This document shows positions 9,731 to 21,408 of a stretch of DNA of 56,000 nucleotides, piece after piece. Numbering within the stretch: the stretch's first letter is position 1; every line of letters begins with the position of its first letter. The position numbers were made by a program, and so were the translations under genes. The notes under the pieces are model-generated. The model searched no databases and was not told the origin of the DNA. It saw only the letters and a program-made list of their open reading frames with translations. This DNA is from Glandiceps talaboti (taxonomy: Eukaryota; Hemichordata; Enteropneusta; Spengelidae), in NCBI RefSeq assembly GCF_964340395.1, contig NC_135557.1:11500046-11556045 (forward strand), written 5' to 3'.

Positions 9731-12700
9731 CAACCTAAAGTCAAAATCTGCTGGATTGATTGCTTTAATATTTGGTGGTCATGTTACTTTTGGTCTCTAG
9801 TTGGGAAATTGTTCATAGATGAGCGTTTTCGGTCAAAACATGTGATTTTTGGTCAAAAACCTTAAACTCTAAAACTACTGGATAGATTGGCCTGAAATTT
9901 GGTAGGAACATTTTTAGGGGTAAGTGAATTAAGATTTGTTCATGACATGATGATTTAAGAGATTGGGGTGAAATTTAATGGGGATGGGAGTGTATACATG
10001 AAGAAATATTCAGCATATAATGATCTCAATCACTAATATACATATTAGGTACAAACAATTGAATTTTGGTCAAAAGAATTTTTATCTCAAAAAGTACTTG
10101 ATCAATGAGACTGAAATTTGTGTTATTCTACAGATTTTCTTCCATATCTTTTAACACGCCCTTAGCAACAACCAAATGGTTGTATATTTTGATCAAATAA
10201 CATCATCTGGTAGGCAAGTGAGTAGACATTCTAAAATGTATGCAAATATCTCTAGCAATAATGATCACGCCCATAGCAACAGCCAAACGGTGGTGTTTTT
10301 CACAAAGATAATAATATAATCAATAGAAAAGTTAATAAACATTCATAACATTTATGCAAATATGCCTAGCAACTAAACCACGCCCATGCCAGCAGCCAAA
10401 TGATCACCAATATTGAAAGGATAACATAAATTAGTAGACAAATGAATAAATTAAAATGTATGTAAATATGCCTAGCATTAAGACCCCGTCCATAGCACAG
10501 CCAAATGGTCACAGTTATTGCAAAGATAACAACATGGATTACTAGACAAATGAATAAACATTCAAATATGTATGCAAATATACCTAGCAACACGACCACA
10601 CCCATAGCGACAGCGAAATGGGCACATATATTGCAAAGATAACATAAGGGATTCATAGACAAGTGAAGAAATATTCGAAATGTATGCAAATATGTCTAGA
10701 AACATGACCACACCCATAGTAACAGCCAAATGATCGCATATAATGCCTAGATAACATTGTTGGATAGGCAACTGGATAGTCATTCAGCAAATGAACACCT
10801 ATACCTAGCATGGATCACCATATGTATAAACAATTTCAAAAAACTGCACAGTTGTGATACAACGCTATTTGCACTATTTGTTTTACATATTGGTTCTCTG
10901 TTGTATATTAGAATATGGAATGGGGTGGTGGTAACATTATACACATGTTGACAGATCACGAGGGCAACACCATATTCTTAAATCCTGGGGTGCCACAAGG
11001 TTGTGGATAATGAATTGAATTTCAAATAAAACGTTGATTGCATATTCAAGAAGACACAGCATCGACTATTCATGCTTAGGAAACTCAGAAGCTTTAATGT
11101 AAGCCCTCACATTCTAGAATCTGCCTACCGTAGTTACATAGAATTTATTGTCATATTTAATATTGCGTTGTGGTTCGGGCACCTGTCAGTTAAAGACAAG
11201 TCGAGGCTTGCAAGAATATTAAATATCTCTAGTAGGATCAAAGGTAAGCAACAGAAAGACCTTGGTGACCTATATAATTCAGTGCTCCATAGGAAATGAT
11301 AAACCATTGTAAGAGAACCTTCGCACCCACTAAATGGCCACCTCCAATATTTACCATCAGGTCACCGTCTAATGAAGCCAGGAGATCGAAAGAAGGTTTT
11401 TCAGATGTCCTTCATTCCATCAGCTGTGTAACTTTTAAACTTGGACTTAGCCAAGAGTAAATGCAAATTGTCATGCTATTTTTCTTGGTTATTTTTCTGT
11501 ACCACAAATTTAACAAGCACTTCTAATTTGTAGTATTTGTTTTAATTGAATGTATACCCTCACTTTTTCATTGGTATTTTTGTCTGTACTAGTATCTTTT
11601 CTTTTATTACATTTGATGTTTGTCTGGTGCCAAGACGAATTTCCATGTTTTTAAGGACAATGACGTATACCTAATTTAATTTAATCTAATCTAATCTAAT
11701 CTAATCATACGTCTGTTTTCTCGAGGAACTGTTGGTCACCCAAACACAGACAGTTTCTCGAGCGTGATGGAAATAGCCTGTCTTGGATTAACCCACAGGC
11801 AGGAGAGAAAATGAATTATCATTTCAAACAAGCACGAAATGTGTTATCAAACGCACCTAATACATTCTAACTCTCTAAGCAAACTGTTCCCTATGGTTAA
11901 CACATGGCAACAGTGAGGATAGTTCAGAAGACAACAAGGACATAGGAAATTGTACCTCATTAATAATCAACAAGTGTTCATTCCGAATCCTTTTCTGGAA
12001 GAAGGGTGGCAAGTTTGTCTCAAGAAATGAAAAAATGAAGTTTCTATGCTCTTGTAATTGACAGAGCAAACAGGAGATGCCATATTCCTTTTTTTTTGAA
12101 AACATGTATGCATGCGCATTCAATAGCTACATGGGCAACAGCAATAGCAACTGTTGACCGGTAAACGTCATTTGCAGTCAGCAGAGTGTTCATTTGATAC
12201 GTTTAGTTTTATTACCTTTCGTAATTAATGTGATACCAACACACAACAGAACAAATAAACTGATCCAATCATTGTACATAATTTCTTAAATTCCTACACT
12301 ATTACAGTATGCCTACTTTCATCTATTCAGTTTACATCTGCGTCTAATGATTTTTTTTATTATACAGGTACTTTTTTACTGTGATCACCCTGCTACACCA
12401 GGCCATGGAGGGGAAAGTGTAGTAGCAGACGTGAGAGATATATTACCGAAACTAAATGAAGAAGTTGTTGACAGATTCGAGAGACTTGGAGTTAGATATT
12501 ACAATTATGTTGGCTGCAAGAAAAAGAGTGATTTGCATCGAAGTTGGCAACAAGTGAGTATTTATAAAATCATAGATAATATGTATTTTATTTCTAGGCT
12601 GGGGTCAATATTATTTTCAAGTTTACCCAAGGAAAAGACGAGTGGCCTAAGGGTCCCTGTCACCTTGTCTCTCGATAAGTAGTGACACAACCTTATGACC

Positions 12701-13707
12701 GAGTGTTTTTTCTGCTAACTTAAGACAAAGTTTTGAGTACTATATAAGTTGATCTGTTCAAGCATAAATTATGAACAAGAGGTAACAAATAATGGCAATT
12801 TATAAAGTTTTGACATATATATCGACGTAGACACGATGGGCGTGACTTAATTACATCAGCCAGGGTAGATAATCAATATTTTCTGTTCAAAGACAATATC
12901 TTGGTTTATGCATGGTACATTAAACATTCATTTAAAGGCCTAATTTGCAGTCCAACGTCCATGTCTCTACAATTCCTATGTTTATCAAATTACAATTTTT
13001 AGAAATAGTGCGGCCAAAATCCAGCTATTTAAATAAAATGTATAACAGTATTAAATAATTTATTTGTACATTTCGTTCGTTTGTAGACTTTTCAAACCGA
13101 TAACAAAGCCGAAGTAGTGACGTATTTGGAAGATAATGGATTTGAATATCGTTGGGAGGTGAACGATTCGTTGTTTTATTGGCAAAATCTACCTGTATTC
13201 CGAAGACATCCATTGACAGGTCAGTAAACGAACTTCTATTCTTGTTTCTATTCTAAATAAAAGAAATTTCTGTCCTCAAGGTGAAGTTGGACAAAGCCTA
13301 CAACGTGAATTGTTTGTACTATCTGTCTGAGTTGATGTTCACCTTCCCTTTTTATGTATAGATATCGAAGTGACACTCAATCCATTTGTTTTGTTTTTTT
13401 TGCAAAAGGTGAACGTGTATGGTATAACCAAATTACTGGTCATCACGCATCGTTTTTCTTTGATCATCCAAACTTTGTTGACTTGGACATCCCAAATTGG
13501 CAATACCCCCACCACAGTGGCTATGGTGATGGAAGTGAAATTGAACCCGAAGTTATCCAGCATATTCGTGATGTCCTGTGGCAGACAGCAGTTGGTTTTC
13601 GGATGCAGAAATCTGATGTCTTGGTCTATGATAATATATACGCACAGCATGCAAGAATCGGTTATACGGGCAATCGTAAACTGCTACTCGCTTTAGCAAA
13701 TGGCTAG
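8915..13707 (+). CDS. Dioxygenase copy B: TauD/TfdA-like Fe(II)/2OG oxygenase (4 exons)
   Basis: Exons by splice reading: 8915-9535, 12368-12553, 13087-13219, 13409-13707, all with GT-AG introns and phases 0, 0, 1; 412 residues. The family oxidises small substrates using Fe(II), O2 and 2-oxoglutarate; the substrate here is unknown. The proximal iron motif HNE (H195, E197) lies at the end of exon 1, the distal H394 in AQHARIGY in exon 4, and R403 is the likely 2-oxoglutarate contact. Glu in place of Asp in HxD is a feature of clavaminate-synthase-like members. The first ~48 residues lack acidic residues and carry several Lys/Arg, which could be a mitochondrial presequence. I chose the ATG in AAACATGG because it is shared with all copies. 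Intron 1 (2.8 kb) holds GT repeats, a 112-bp array and a LINE tail. Confidence 0.8.
9541..9560 (+). mobile_element. Harbinger-like terminal repeat next to exon 1 donor
   Basis: Just after the exon 1 donor of copy B the sequence reads TTA then GGGAGCCTTCAGTAATTGCA. This matches the ends of the 23586-31418 insertion. The same end is present after exon 1 in F (32513), H (39008) and, mutated, D (17486). I did not find the matching opposite end, so this is probably a truncated, older insertion that predates the duplications. Confidence 0.5.
9642..9727. repeat. (GT)n microsatellite in intron 1 of copy B
   Basis: A long, nearly perfect GT tract about 110 bp into intron 1. Every fuller copy has a GT tract at this point (17563-17664, 32614-32686, 39090-39140) with different lengths, so it is ancestral to the array. 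Confidence 0.95.
10140..10790. repeat. ~112-bp tandem repeat in intron 1 of copy B
   Basis: Six diverged copies of a unit of about 112 bp. Each has a CACGCCCATAGCAACAGCC-like core, with cores near 10158, 10270, 10383, 10491, 10602 and 10713, and an AT-rich part with TATGCAAATAT. The same array is in intron 1 of copies F and H but not of D. It is not coding; frames through it are short and differ between copies. Confidence 0.8.
10900..11705 (+). mobile_element. 5'-truncated LINE tail (L2/CR1-like ORF2 C-terminus)
   Basis: The frame at 11069-11299 reads MLRKLRSFNV...HILESAYRS, then ISSRIKGKQQKDLGDLY, a pattern I associate with the C-terminal end of ORF2 in L2/CR1-type LINEs. About 400 bp downstream a short (AATCT)n tail (about 11679-11705) closes the element. 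It is 5'-truncated and sits in intron 1 of copy B. Copy H carries the same insertion with an internal deletion (about 40430-40840), and copy F retains only its first part (33970-34128). Confidence 0.65.
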
Positions 13708-15487
13708 CAACCTAAGGACACTAATTTTAACATATGATCTCCACTATTTAGTGGCATTGCGATATCACATATTGTACGAATAGTAACGTTGTAGCACATT
13801 GTAAATTCTGTAAATTAAATGTTATTATCATATCGTTTTGCCTGTTTGACTGTCAAAATGGTTATCATTCTGTAATTATTTCAATGAATAAGCAAAACAG
13901 AATTAACGCTTTTGGGCATTCTCGTACCTTCAAGGAACCAATGGATTCAAATGGTTTATAACACCTTTAAATACTAATGCTGTATAAATATACAATTGTC
14001 AGTTGTAACAATAGGAACTAATTTTGATGTCCTTTTTTTCTATAAGTTGGTGAAAAATAAGTAAATAATCAGGGCCTTGGCAAATTTTGTTGTTTTCATA
14101 ATCATTGTTTTTCTAAAGGATTGTGGAAGATTATGTAACAAAGTCAAAAAAGTATGTCAACCTGGGGTGATCCCTGATTGACCTAACATGTTTAAGTTGT
14201 ATGTAAATCAGAGAGTGTTAACTTTGTATGTAAATTAATTGATAGTGAATTAGTAATTAGGCTACCCGATTAATAGATGTTTATGTGGTATTTAAATCAG
14301 TTGACAGATAATTAGCATATTGTATTGACATATAGGTGAACAACGTAAACAGTCTGTGAACGCTTAACGGCATAAATTGTGTGTGTGATGGATCCAGAAG
14401 TTAGTTGTATATTATATTATATGCTATGTAGTCTTGTGTGAAGAAATCTCTGAACTCTATCATTGATTGCAAGTTAAATATCTGACACCGTACACCGACT
14501 GTGGACCATGTGTATTAGAACACTTCATCTACGATTTATGGACCATAATACACATATGTATTATGGATCTTAATACACATCTTAATTTATGGACCAGCAA
14601 GTATCACGTCTGGGTTTGGTACGAGACAAAAAGTATTTTAATTGACAGTTTAATTAGTAATCACAATCGCGCCATCATTTATTTCAATCTGTGTACTCTA
14701 GTTTCTTGGGTTGAGTAGTGTTATTTTGAGTAGGATCTGTTTAGCTGCAAAAAAGACTGTAATTTTATTTCACTTTGAAATACGACCAGATTGGGTTAAA
14801 TCTTTGAACTAGTGTGTGAGTGTGTGTACTTTACTATTCTCCAGTATCGAGGCCCCTATCCCCATGCTGTTTGTTCTAAAACTTCATATAATGACAAATT
14901 CATTGTTTGATGTCATATAAACTTGCACCGCATTATACTATTCAAGGGAACAGGGTTTTGGAATCACTTTCTTTGAAAATTGATATCTTTGTCGGAAAGA
15001 CTGTTGTTTCTTTTAGAGTGGCCGAGCAACATGTTTGCGTTATCGGTAACCTTGCTTGATGTGATGTGCCCTTCAAAGACTGCCCTCTGTGGCGTAGTGT
15101 AGTGACAAAACCGTATATACTTGTATGTTTGTTTTTTCTAATTTACGTTTCATTACATCGTATAGATTAGTAATGCGTTTAAATTAATCAATAAAACAAT
15201 GTCCCATAAATTATTTTAAGGAAAGCAATGCAAAAGATACAATGTGCCTTAATGCAGTCAGACTACTTTGTTCAATAGCTGCCTGTCTCCATAGAAAGCT
15301 GACAATTCGACTGTCTTTGAATTCGGTTATTCATCACACTTTGAACATGGAAAGTTTTCAACTCACCCCAATTTAAACTCGTCTGTACACAATCTTCATT
15401 TGACGTCACTTCCTTTAACCTTTTACATTATTCCGTGGTGTCAAATGATTCATTTCATAATCAGAGCAGAACGCGCAAGCCAATCTA
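13708..15487. other. Spacer between copy B and relic C
   Basis: No gene seen. It is nearly identical to 35638-37383 downstream of copy F, apart from small indels: a ~23-bp piece near 36096-36118 is absent here, and a ~40-bp AATACACAT-rich insert near 14545-14585 is absent there. A more diverged version follows copy D (21409-23060). The site near 14490 (ACCGTACACCG) is the empty site for the 43887-51054 transposon. Confidence 0.7.
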
Positions 15488-15683
15488 TTTAGAGACATAC
15501 CATTGAAGAATGCCAACGATTTTTTCACGAGTTGTTAAAGCATTGAGCTATAACAGTGCAAGCTATGCTGGAGATACTGATGCGAGACGTGAGGTCAGTG
15601 TATTGACAGGCGATACTGAACCACTTATGTACACCATAGAGCCACACACTGAACTGGCATACAGTAGTCATCCTCCAATGAAG
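15488..15683 (+). pseudogene. Dioxygenase relic C: 3' part of exon 1
   Basis: Matches the last third of exon 1 of the intact copies, from the RSLPLKNA region through the proximal iron site to PPMK. The site reads HTE, so His and Glu are retained, but the following splice donor is destroyed: AAG is followed by GCCAGT repeats. No matching exons 2-4 lie before copy D starts, and no start codon or first half of exon 1 is present. It is a remnant of an older array copy. Confidence 0.8.
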
Positions 15684-15720
15684 GCCAGTCAGTCAGTCAG
15701 TCAGTCAGTCAGTCAGTCAG
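15684..15720. repeat. (CAGT)n microsatellite after relic C
   Basis: About nine CAGT units exactly where the splice donor of exon 1 should be. Relics G (37584-37621) and E (23258-23305, interrupted) have the same replacement, so it arose before the relics were duplicated. Confidence 0.9.
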
Positions 15721-16006
15721 TTATCAAATGAATGTGGCACTAAATATATATATGGGTGCACTGTCTCAGTGTCAAGCCAAGATTTCTGACAGATAATGAA
15801 TATCGCGTAGGCTACAGGGTTGAAGCGTGGAACAACACATTTGACAGACATACACTCACACTATAATGTTCACAACGAACAAGGGACAACCTTGTATACT
15901 TGTGACTTTGTTTTATTCGTAATAAAATGAGAATGAAGTTGGTACCAATTAATTAATTATAATAATTAGATAGAAATAATAAGATACAAAGGTAGACACA
16001 TAGAGA

Positions 16007-16473
16007 TGCGCCTTATATCACATGATGAATCGAACTAGAAGACCGTAATGTCTAGAGGTAATGACACAGTATTTTTATTTTTGTATATATCTATTTATTT
16101 TAGCTATAAGCACAAATAACGACAAAACAACACCAGAATGTACATACCATAAAAATACAAAACGAGTAGCTACCCAACTTTACTTAAATTTGACACGAAC
16201 AAGGAGGTTGCTATCTGTCTGTGATTGGGGTCAATGTTTTGTTGTACACTCCTTTAGAATGTTTCAGACAATATAGAGTATCTATTGTGATGTGGAACTC
16301 ATTCAGACGAATTGTAAAAAAGGTTGATATTTACATAAAAGGTCATACATAAATAGTATCAAGCAGAGAACGTAGACTATGTGTTTGAATGATCGTATTT
16401 GTTTCCTCAAATATTAGTTGAAGGCAATGCAATAGGGACTACGTGTGAAGGTAAAAGACATCAGCAAGAAAAC
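16007..16473 (+). promoter_or_regulatory. Shared 5' flank of copy D (candidate promoter region)
   Basis: About 465 bp, starting at CTTATATCAC, conserved by eye at the same distance before copies F (31419-31892) and H (37911-38387). Conservation may reflect common origin alone; I see no certain core-promoter motif. The CGCCTTATATCAC junction is the empty site for the 23586-31418 insertion. Confidence 0.35.
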
Positions 16474-16615
16474 ATGGCATTGTATGGTATTATTACCACC
16501 AATACAACATATATGAAGCCGATTCGCAGATTTCTGCTTATGGCTAGTAATCGAAATACACAATGGAAGGTTAACAGTGGATTGGTACCAAGTGTTCGAC
16601 ATCCCATAGCATATA

Positions 16616-17001
16616 AATGAGCTATAACGTGGAGTCATGATGGGTGAATGGTTAGCGTGACTGGCTTGGAATCTACAGGTTGCAGGTTCGAGCCCTGTCG
16701 CTGCTTGCTGTTTGTTTCTGAGTGGCTAAAGTCCTTGGGCAAGATTTGAACCACGACTGTGCTTCAGTCAACCCAGCTGTATAATTGGGGACCTGGTAGG
16801 ATGTAGGTTGCAATGTGAAGGCTTTAATCCTATGCGCTTAAATGGCTGCAATGGATTGTATGCTCCCCGGGGAGTTGAGGAAGACTAAAGGGCCGTTGTG
16901 CCGTTCTGATCCGAGCCAGGGGTAATAAATTGTAAAGCGCTTTGAGCACGGTGTGGGAAAGCGCTATATAAGAACCGAACATTATTATTAACATTATTAT
17001 T
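16616..17001 (+). mobile_element. tRNA-derived SINE in exon 1 of copy D
   Basis: Starts with a tRNA-like head containing a box A (TGGTTAGCGTG, about 16651) and a canonical box B (GGTTCGAGCCC, about 16685). A body of about 250 bp follows, with the 3' segment AAAGCGCTATATAAGAACC and a (ATT)n tail. Comparison with exon 1 of copy H (CATAGCATATAGATGTC) fixes the insertion point; the flanking duplication is short, around ATATA, and not clean. The head is not a functional tRNA gene. Confidence 0.85.
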
Positions 17002-17562
17002 ATATAGAGGTCATAGCTTGAGTGCAAAAAGCAGCGTTGTTTATCACAAACGTGTTGAGATTACGAAGCCCCATTTCCAGCCTCGCATAGCAGACAGAGA
17101 ATGGCTTCCTGGATCAACATTTCCTGGCCACAGTTTACCCCAGTATCTGGCGTGTCCCAGGGAAAACAGGCCAGCAGTTTATGAAGCAGCATCGTCGAAT
17201 TATCCGATTGAAAAGTGGGCGGAAACAGCTCGTGTCATAATAGATGAACGACTTCACAACTATGGGACCATTCTGTTTAGAAGCTTACCGCTGAGGAATG
17301 CTGATGACTTCTCACGATTTGTTAAAGCATTAGGCTATCAAAGTGCAAGCCGTGCTGGAAGTAATGGGTCAAGACATGAGGTCAGCGACTTGGTATTGAC
17401 TGCCAGTGATAACGACCCACCTATCTATACCATAGAGCCACACAATGAAATGGCTTACAGCAGTAATCCGCCAGTGAAGGTGAGTTGGCGAGCCTTCAGT
17501 AATTGCAAGCACAACTGAACTGAAGGTTCAGTAGTACTATAGGCATCGCTAAGTGACTGTTT

Positions 17563-17606
17563 GCCTGTATGTATGTATGTATGTATGTATGTATGTATGT
17601 ATGTAT

Positions 17607-17664
<58 letters not shown>
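17563..17664. repeat. (GTAT)n(GT)n microsatellite in intron 1 of copy D
   Basis: Compound tract: about eight GTAT units and then a long GT run, at the same intron position as in the other copies. The GTAT part is specific to copy D. Confidence 0.95.
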
Positions 17665-17667
<3 letters not shown>

Positions 17668-20445
17668 CAACTTAAAGTCAAAATCTGCTGGACCGATTGC
17701 TTTAATATGTGGTGTTCATGTTACTTTGGGTTCTCTAGTTGGGAAATTGTTCAAATGAAAATAATCACATCAGAGATGTGCGTTTTGGGTCAATACTACT
17801 GGGCAGATTGGCGTGAAATTTAGTGGGAACATTGTTAGGGGTAAGTGAATTAAGATTTGTTCAGGACATGATGATTCTATCAATGATATGCAAATTTGGG
17901 CTAAAAATGTGTCGTTTTGGTCACAAATCTTTAATTCTAAAACTTTTGGCTGATTAAACAGATTGGGGTGAAATTTAATGGGGATGCATCTGGGGTGTAT
18001 AGATGAAGAAATATTCAGCATATAATGATCTCAATCAGTAATATACATATTAGGTATAAACAATTGACTTTTGGTCAAAAAATTATATCTCAAAAAGTAC
18101 TTGATCAATGAGACTGAAATTTGGTGAGATGTTATATAATAGTGCAGGAGCATATTGGTTTTCGTGGGAAATGCATGTTAATTTTATGAAACATATATGG
18201 TTACGTTCATTAAAAGACCACATATAAAACAAGCCACCTATCGGTCAGAATAGCTCCGTTGTTGTTTTTAATTTAATTTTTTATTTTGGTAACATGTAGA
18301 CGTGGTTCAGTTCTTCAGCTCTTCACTATGCAGTTTTGTTTTAGCGATGTAATAAAGTGGTTAATGGTTTTATATGATGTCTCACTATAAAACACATTTC
18401 ACACAAAAAGTTGGTAATGTATTGTACTTTTATACCATAGTCACCATTTTATAAAAAAAAATCTACTGTTATTAAAAATTACACAAAATCGCAGAAAAAT
18501 AATGACTGGGAAATGCACACAAGAAAAAGAAAAAAGAGGATTTTGAGGTTGGCTATAAATAATTCCAGTGTCTTACAGCTTTAACCCTGGACATTTTTAA
18601 TGACGAATGAAATAAACTAGGGATCTAAAATAATTTTGAGGCAAATCGAATTTCAATTTTCTAACAAATTTACTAAGTCAACAACATTCAACTTGCACTA
18701 GTTGTAGTAGACATAACATCGTCTGATATGTTAATTTACAGAGTTTCTTGTGGTCGGCACCTGTCAGCAGACTCAGCCAATTTTTTTTTTCATCATTCAA
18801 TGTATTTAAACCTTGTACTTGACATTTCGCAATATTTATAATTCTCAACAAAATACCTCAACATGCCTCACGTCGCTCGTACTCAAGGCAGTCCCGGTAT
18901 GATCACTGACTAGTCGTGCTTGCATACTGAGTAATCCAGGACTCGATTCTGACAATTGTCCCTACTATTTGTTTAGAGCCAAGTCAGCAATATAAACTCG
19001 TGCATCGTCTGTCGTATGTAAGCAGGGCTAACCACTGGCATGACCAGAGAGAACCTTTTCAGATTTACATGTAAAACGGGGAAAGATACGAAAAACATAA
19101 TGCAAAGTCTGGAGCCAAATTAAAGTTGTAATTATTTTAATTATTTTTACTTGCCAAATGTTTGCATTTTGGAAATGGCAAGACACGTTCATGTCGTTTA
19201 ACTTTACATGTAAACTGTCGGCCAATAAACAGAGTTTGGTCGATTCACAGTCGGCAGTGAGACTGCTCTTGCATAATTTCAACCGCATGCCTAGGCATGC
19301 CTTTCTTACGCGAATTGTCTTCATTCTTGTTCACTGTCACTCCAATATATACGTCATCGTTCAATAGGTGCGGGGGCAACAACACTAGCAAATGTTGACA
19401 AGTAAACATCATTTGCAGTCACAAGAGTATTCATTCGATACGTTCATTTCTATTACTTTTTCGTAATTAATGTGATACCAACACACAACAGAACAAATAA
19501 ACTGATCCCAACTTTTGTACATGAATTCTTAAATTCCTATTCTATTACAGTATGTCTACTTGCATCTATTCAGTTTACACCTCCGTCCAATGCTCCTTTT
19601 ATTATACAGGTATTGTTTTACTGTGATCATCCTGCTACACCAGGCCATGGAGGGGAAAGTGTTGTAGGAGACGTGAGAGATATATTACCGAAACTAAATA
19701 AAGAAGTTGTTGACAAATTTGAGAGACTTGGAGTTAGATATTACAGTTACGTTGGTTGCAAGAAAAGGAATGATTCGCATCTAAGTTGGCAAGAAGTGAG
19801 TATTGATAATCATAGATAATATATATTTTATTTCTAGGCTGGTGTCAACATTATTTTCAAGTTTACCCAAGGAAAAGACGAGTGGCCTAAGGGTCCCTGT
19901 CACCTTGTCTATGGATGAGTAGTGACACAACCTTAGGCCAGAGTATTTTTTCTGCTAACTTATGACAAAGGTTTGGGTACTATATAAGTGTACCTCTTCA
20001 AGGATAATTTATGAACAAGCGGGAGCACATAATGACGATATATAAAGTTTAGACATATATTTCGACGTAGACACGTGACTTAATTACATCAGCCAGGGTA
20101 GATAATCAATATTTTTTGTTCAAAGGCAATATTTTGGCTTATGCATGGTAAATTAAACATTCATTTAAAGGCCTAATTTGCAATCCAACGTCCATGTCTC
20201 GACAATTCCAATTGTATCAAATCACAATTTTTTAAAATAGTGTGGCCAAAATCCAACTATTTAAAAAAAATGTAAAGTGACCATTTTTCCTGTATGTTCA
20301 CAATACCATTGTCCAATATGAGGACCTAACAAATCTGGGGGATACTCTATAAAAGGCAGTTTCGTAGGCGCTATATGAGCTCCGTGTGTTGCATGGTCAA
20401 AGTCGTCTACCATAATGTGTATCATTTTAATACTACCACTATTTG

Positions 20446-20720
20446 CAATAATAATAATTATAATGCTAACAATGATGATAATAATGTTAGTTTGTATGTA
20501 GCTCTTTCCCACTCTGTGCTCAAAGCGCTTTTCAATTATTACCCCTGGCTCTGATCAATATCGGCACAACGGTCCTTTATACTTACTCAACTCTCTGGGG
20601 AGTTAAGCATACAATCCATTACATACTTGATAAACACATAGAATTAAAGCATTCACATTGCAACCTCTATCCTTCCACGTCTAGTGACAACCTACGTTAA
20701 TTTATATGCAGAGAAGTCCC
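20446..20720 (-). mobile_element. SINE 3' part in intron 2 of copy D
   Basis: Reverse-oriented 3' portion of the same SINE family as 16616-17001: AGCTCTTTCCCACTCTGTGC, AAAGCGCTTTTCAATTATTACCC and CCGTTGTGCC-type blocks in reverse complement. The same truncated insertion is in intron 2 of copy H (42118-42370) and not in B or F, so it predates the D/H split. Confidence 0.7.
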
Positions 20721-21408
20721 AGGCCATTATGTACGCGACAGTATAAACTTATTTATTCGTTCATAATATGTTAACATTTTGTTCCTTTGTAGACTTTTCA
20801 AACGGATGACAAAACCGAAGTAGTGACGTATTTGGAAGATAATGGATTTGAATATCGTTGGGAGGTGAACGATTCGTTGTTTTACTGGTACAATCGACCT
20901 GTATTCCAGACACATCCATTGACAGGTCAGTAAACGAACTTTCTATTCTGGTTTCTATTCTAAATAAGAGAAGTTGCTGTCCTCAAGTTGAAGTTAGACA
21001 AAAGTCTACAACGTGACTTGTTTCTACTAACAGTCTGAGTCGATGTTCACCTCCCTATTTAATGTATAGACATCGAACTGACACTATTTTTGTTTGTTTT
21101 CTGCAAAAGGTGAACGTGTATGGTATAACCAAATTACTATTCATCACGCATCGTATTTCTTTAATCATCCAAACTTTGTTGACTTGGACATCCCAAATTG
21201 GCAATACCCCTACCACAGTGGCTATGGTGATGGAAGTGAAATTGAACCCGAAGTTATCCGGCATATTCGTGATGTTCTGTGGCAGACAGCAGTTGGTTTT
21301 CAGATGCAGAAATCTGATGTATTGGTCTATGATAATATGTACGCCCAGCATGCAAGAATCGGTTATACGTGCAATCGTAAACTGCTAGTCGCTTTAACAA
21401 ATGAATAG

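Larger units (their letters stand above)
16474..21408 (+). pseudogene. Dioxygenase copy D: full exon set, SINE in exon 1
   Basis: Exon 1 runs 16474-17479 but is interrupted by a SINE (about 16616-17001). Exons 2-4 are 19610-19795, 20793-20925 and 21110-21408, with normal GT-AG junctions and the same lengths as in the intact copies (186, 133, 299). The reading frame runs to the SINE and then meets a stop within three codons (AYK, stop). It resumes after the SINE as SLSAKSSVVYHKR and is open to the end, with HNE and the distal QHARIGY motif intact. The break is therefore recent. Unless the SINE is spliced out or a downstream start is used, no full-length protein is made. Substitutions against copy H include H-to-N in FFNHPNF and YNRPVFQTHP in exon 3. 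Intron 1 lacks the 112-bp array and has about 1.2 kb not found in other copies. Confidence 0.8.

Noticed and set aside
9620-9865. Frames of alternating Cys-Val or Thr-His
   Set aside because: Translations of the GT/CA microsatellite in intron 1; the same applies near 17.6, 32.6 and 39.1 kb.
10366-10783. Reverse-strand hydrophobic frames that look like membrane proteins
   Set aside because: They run through the 112-bp intronic array, and their counterparts in copies F and H differ in frame and length.
16640-16710. tRNA-like sequence with box A and box B
   Set aside because: It is the head of a SINE with a 3' body and tail, and a second copy (24140-24217, reversed) has the same body; not a tRNA gene.
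18860-19030. Possible second tRNA-SINE type sequence in intron 1 of copy D
   Set aside because: Only a loose box-B-like GACTCGATTC was seen, with no tail, second copy or target duplication.
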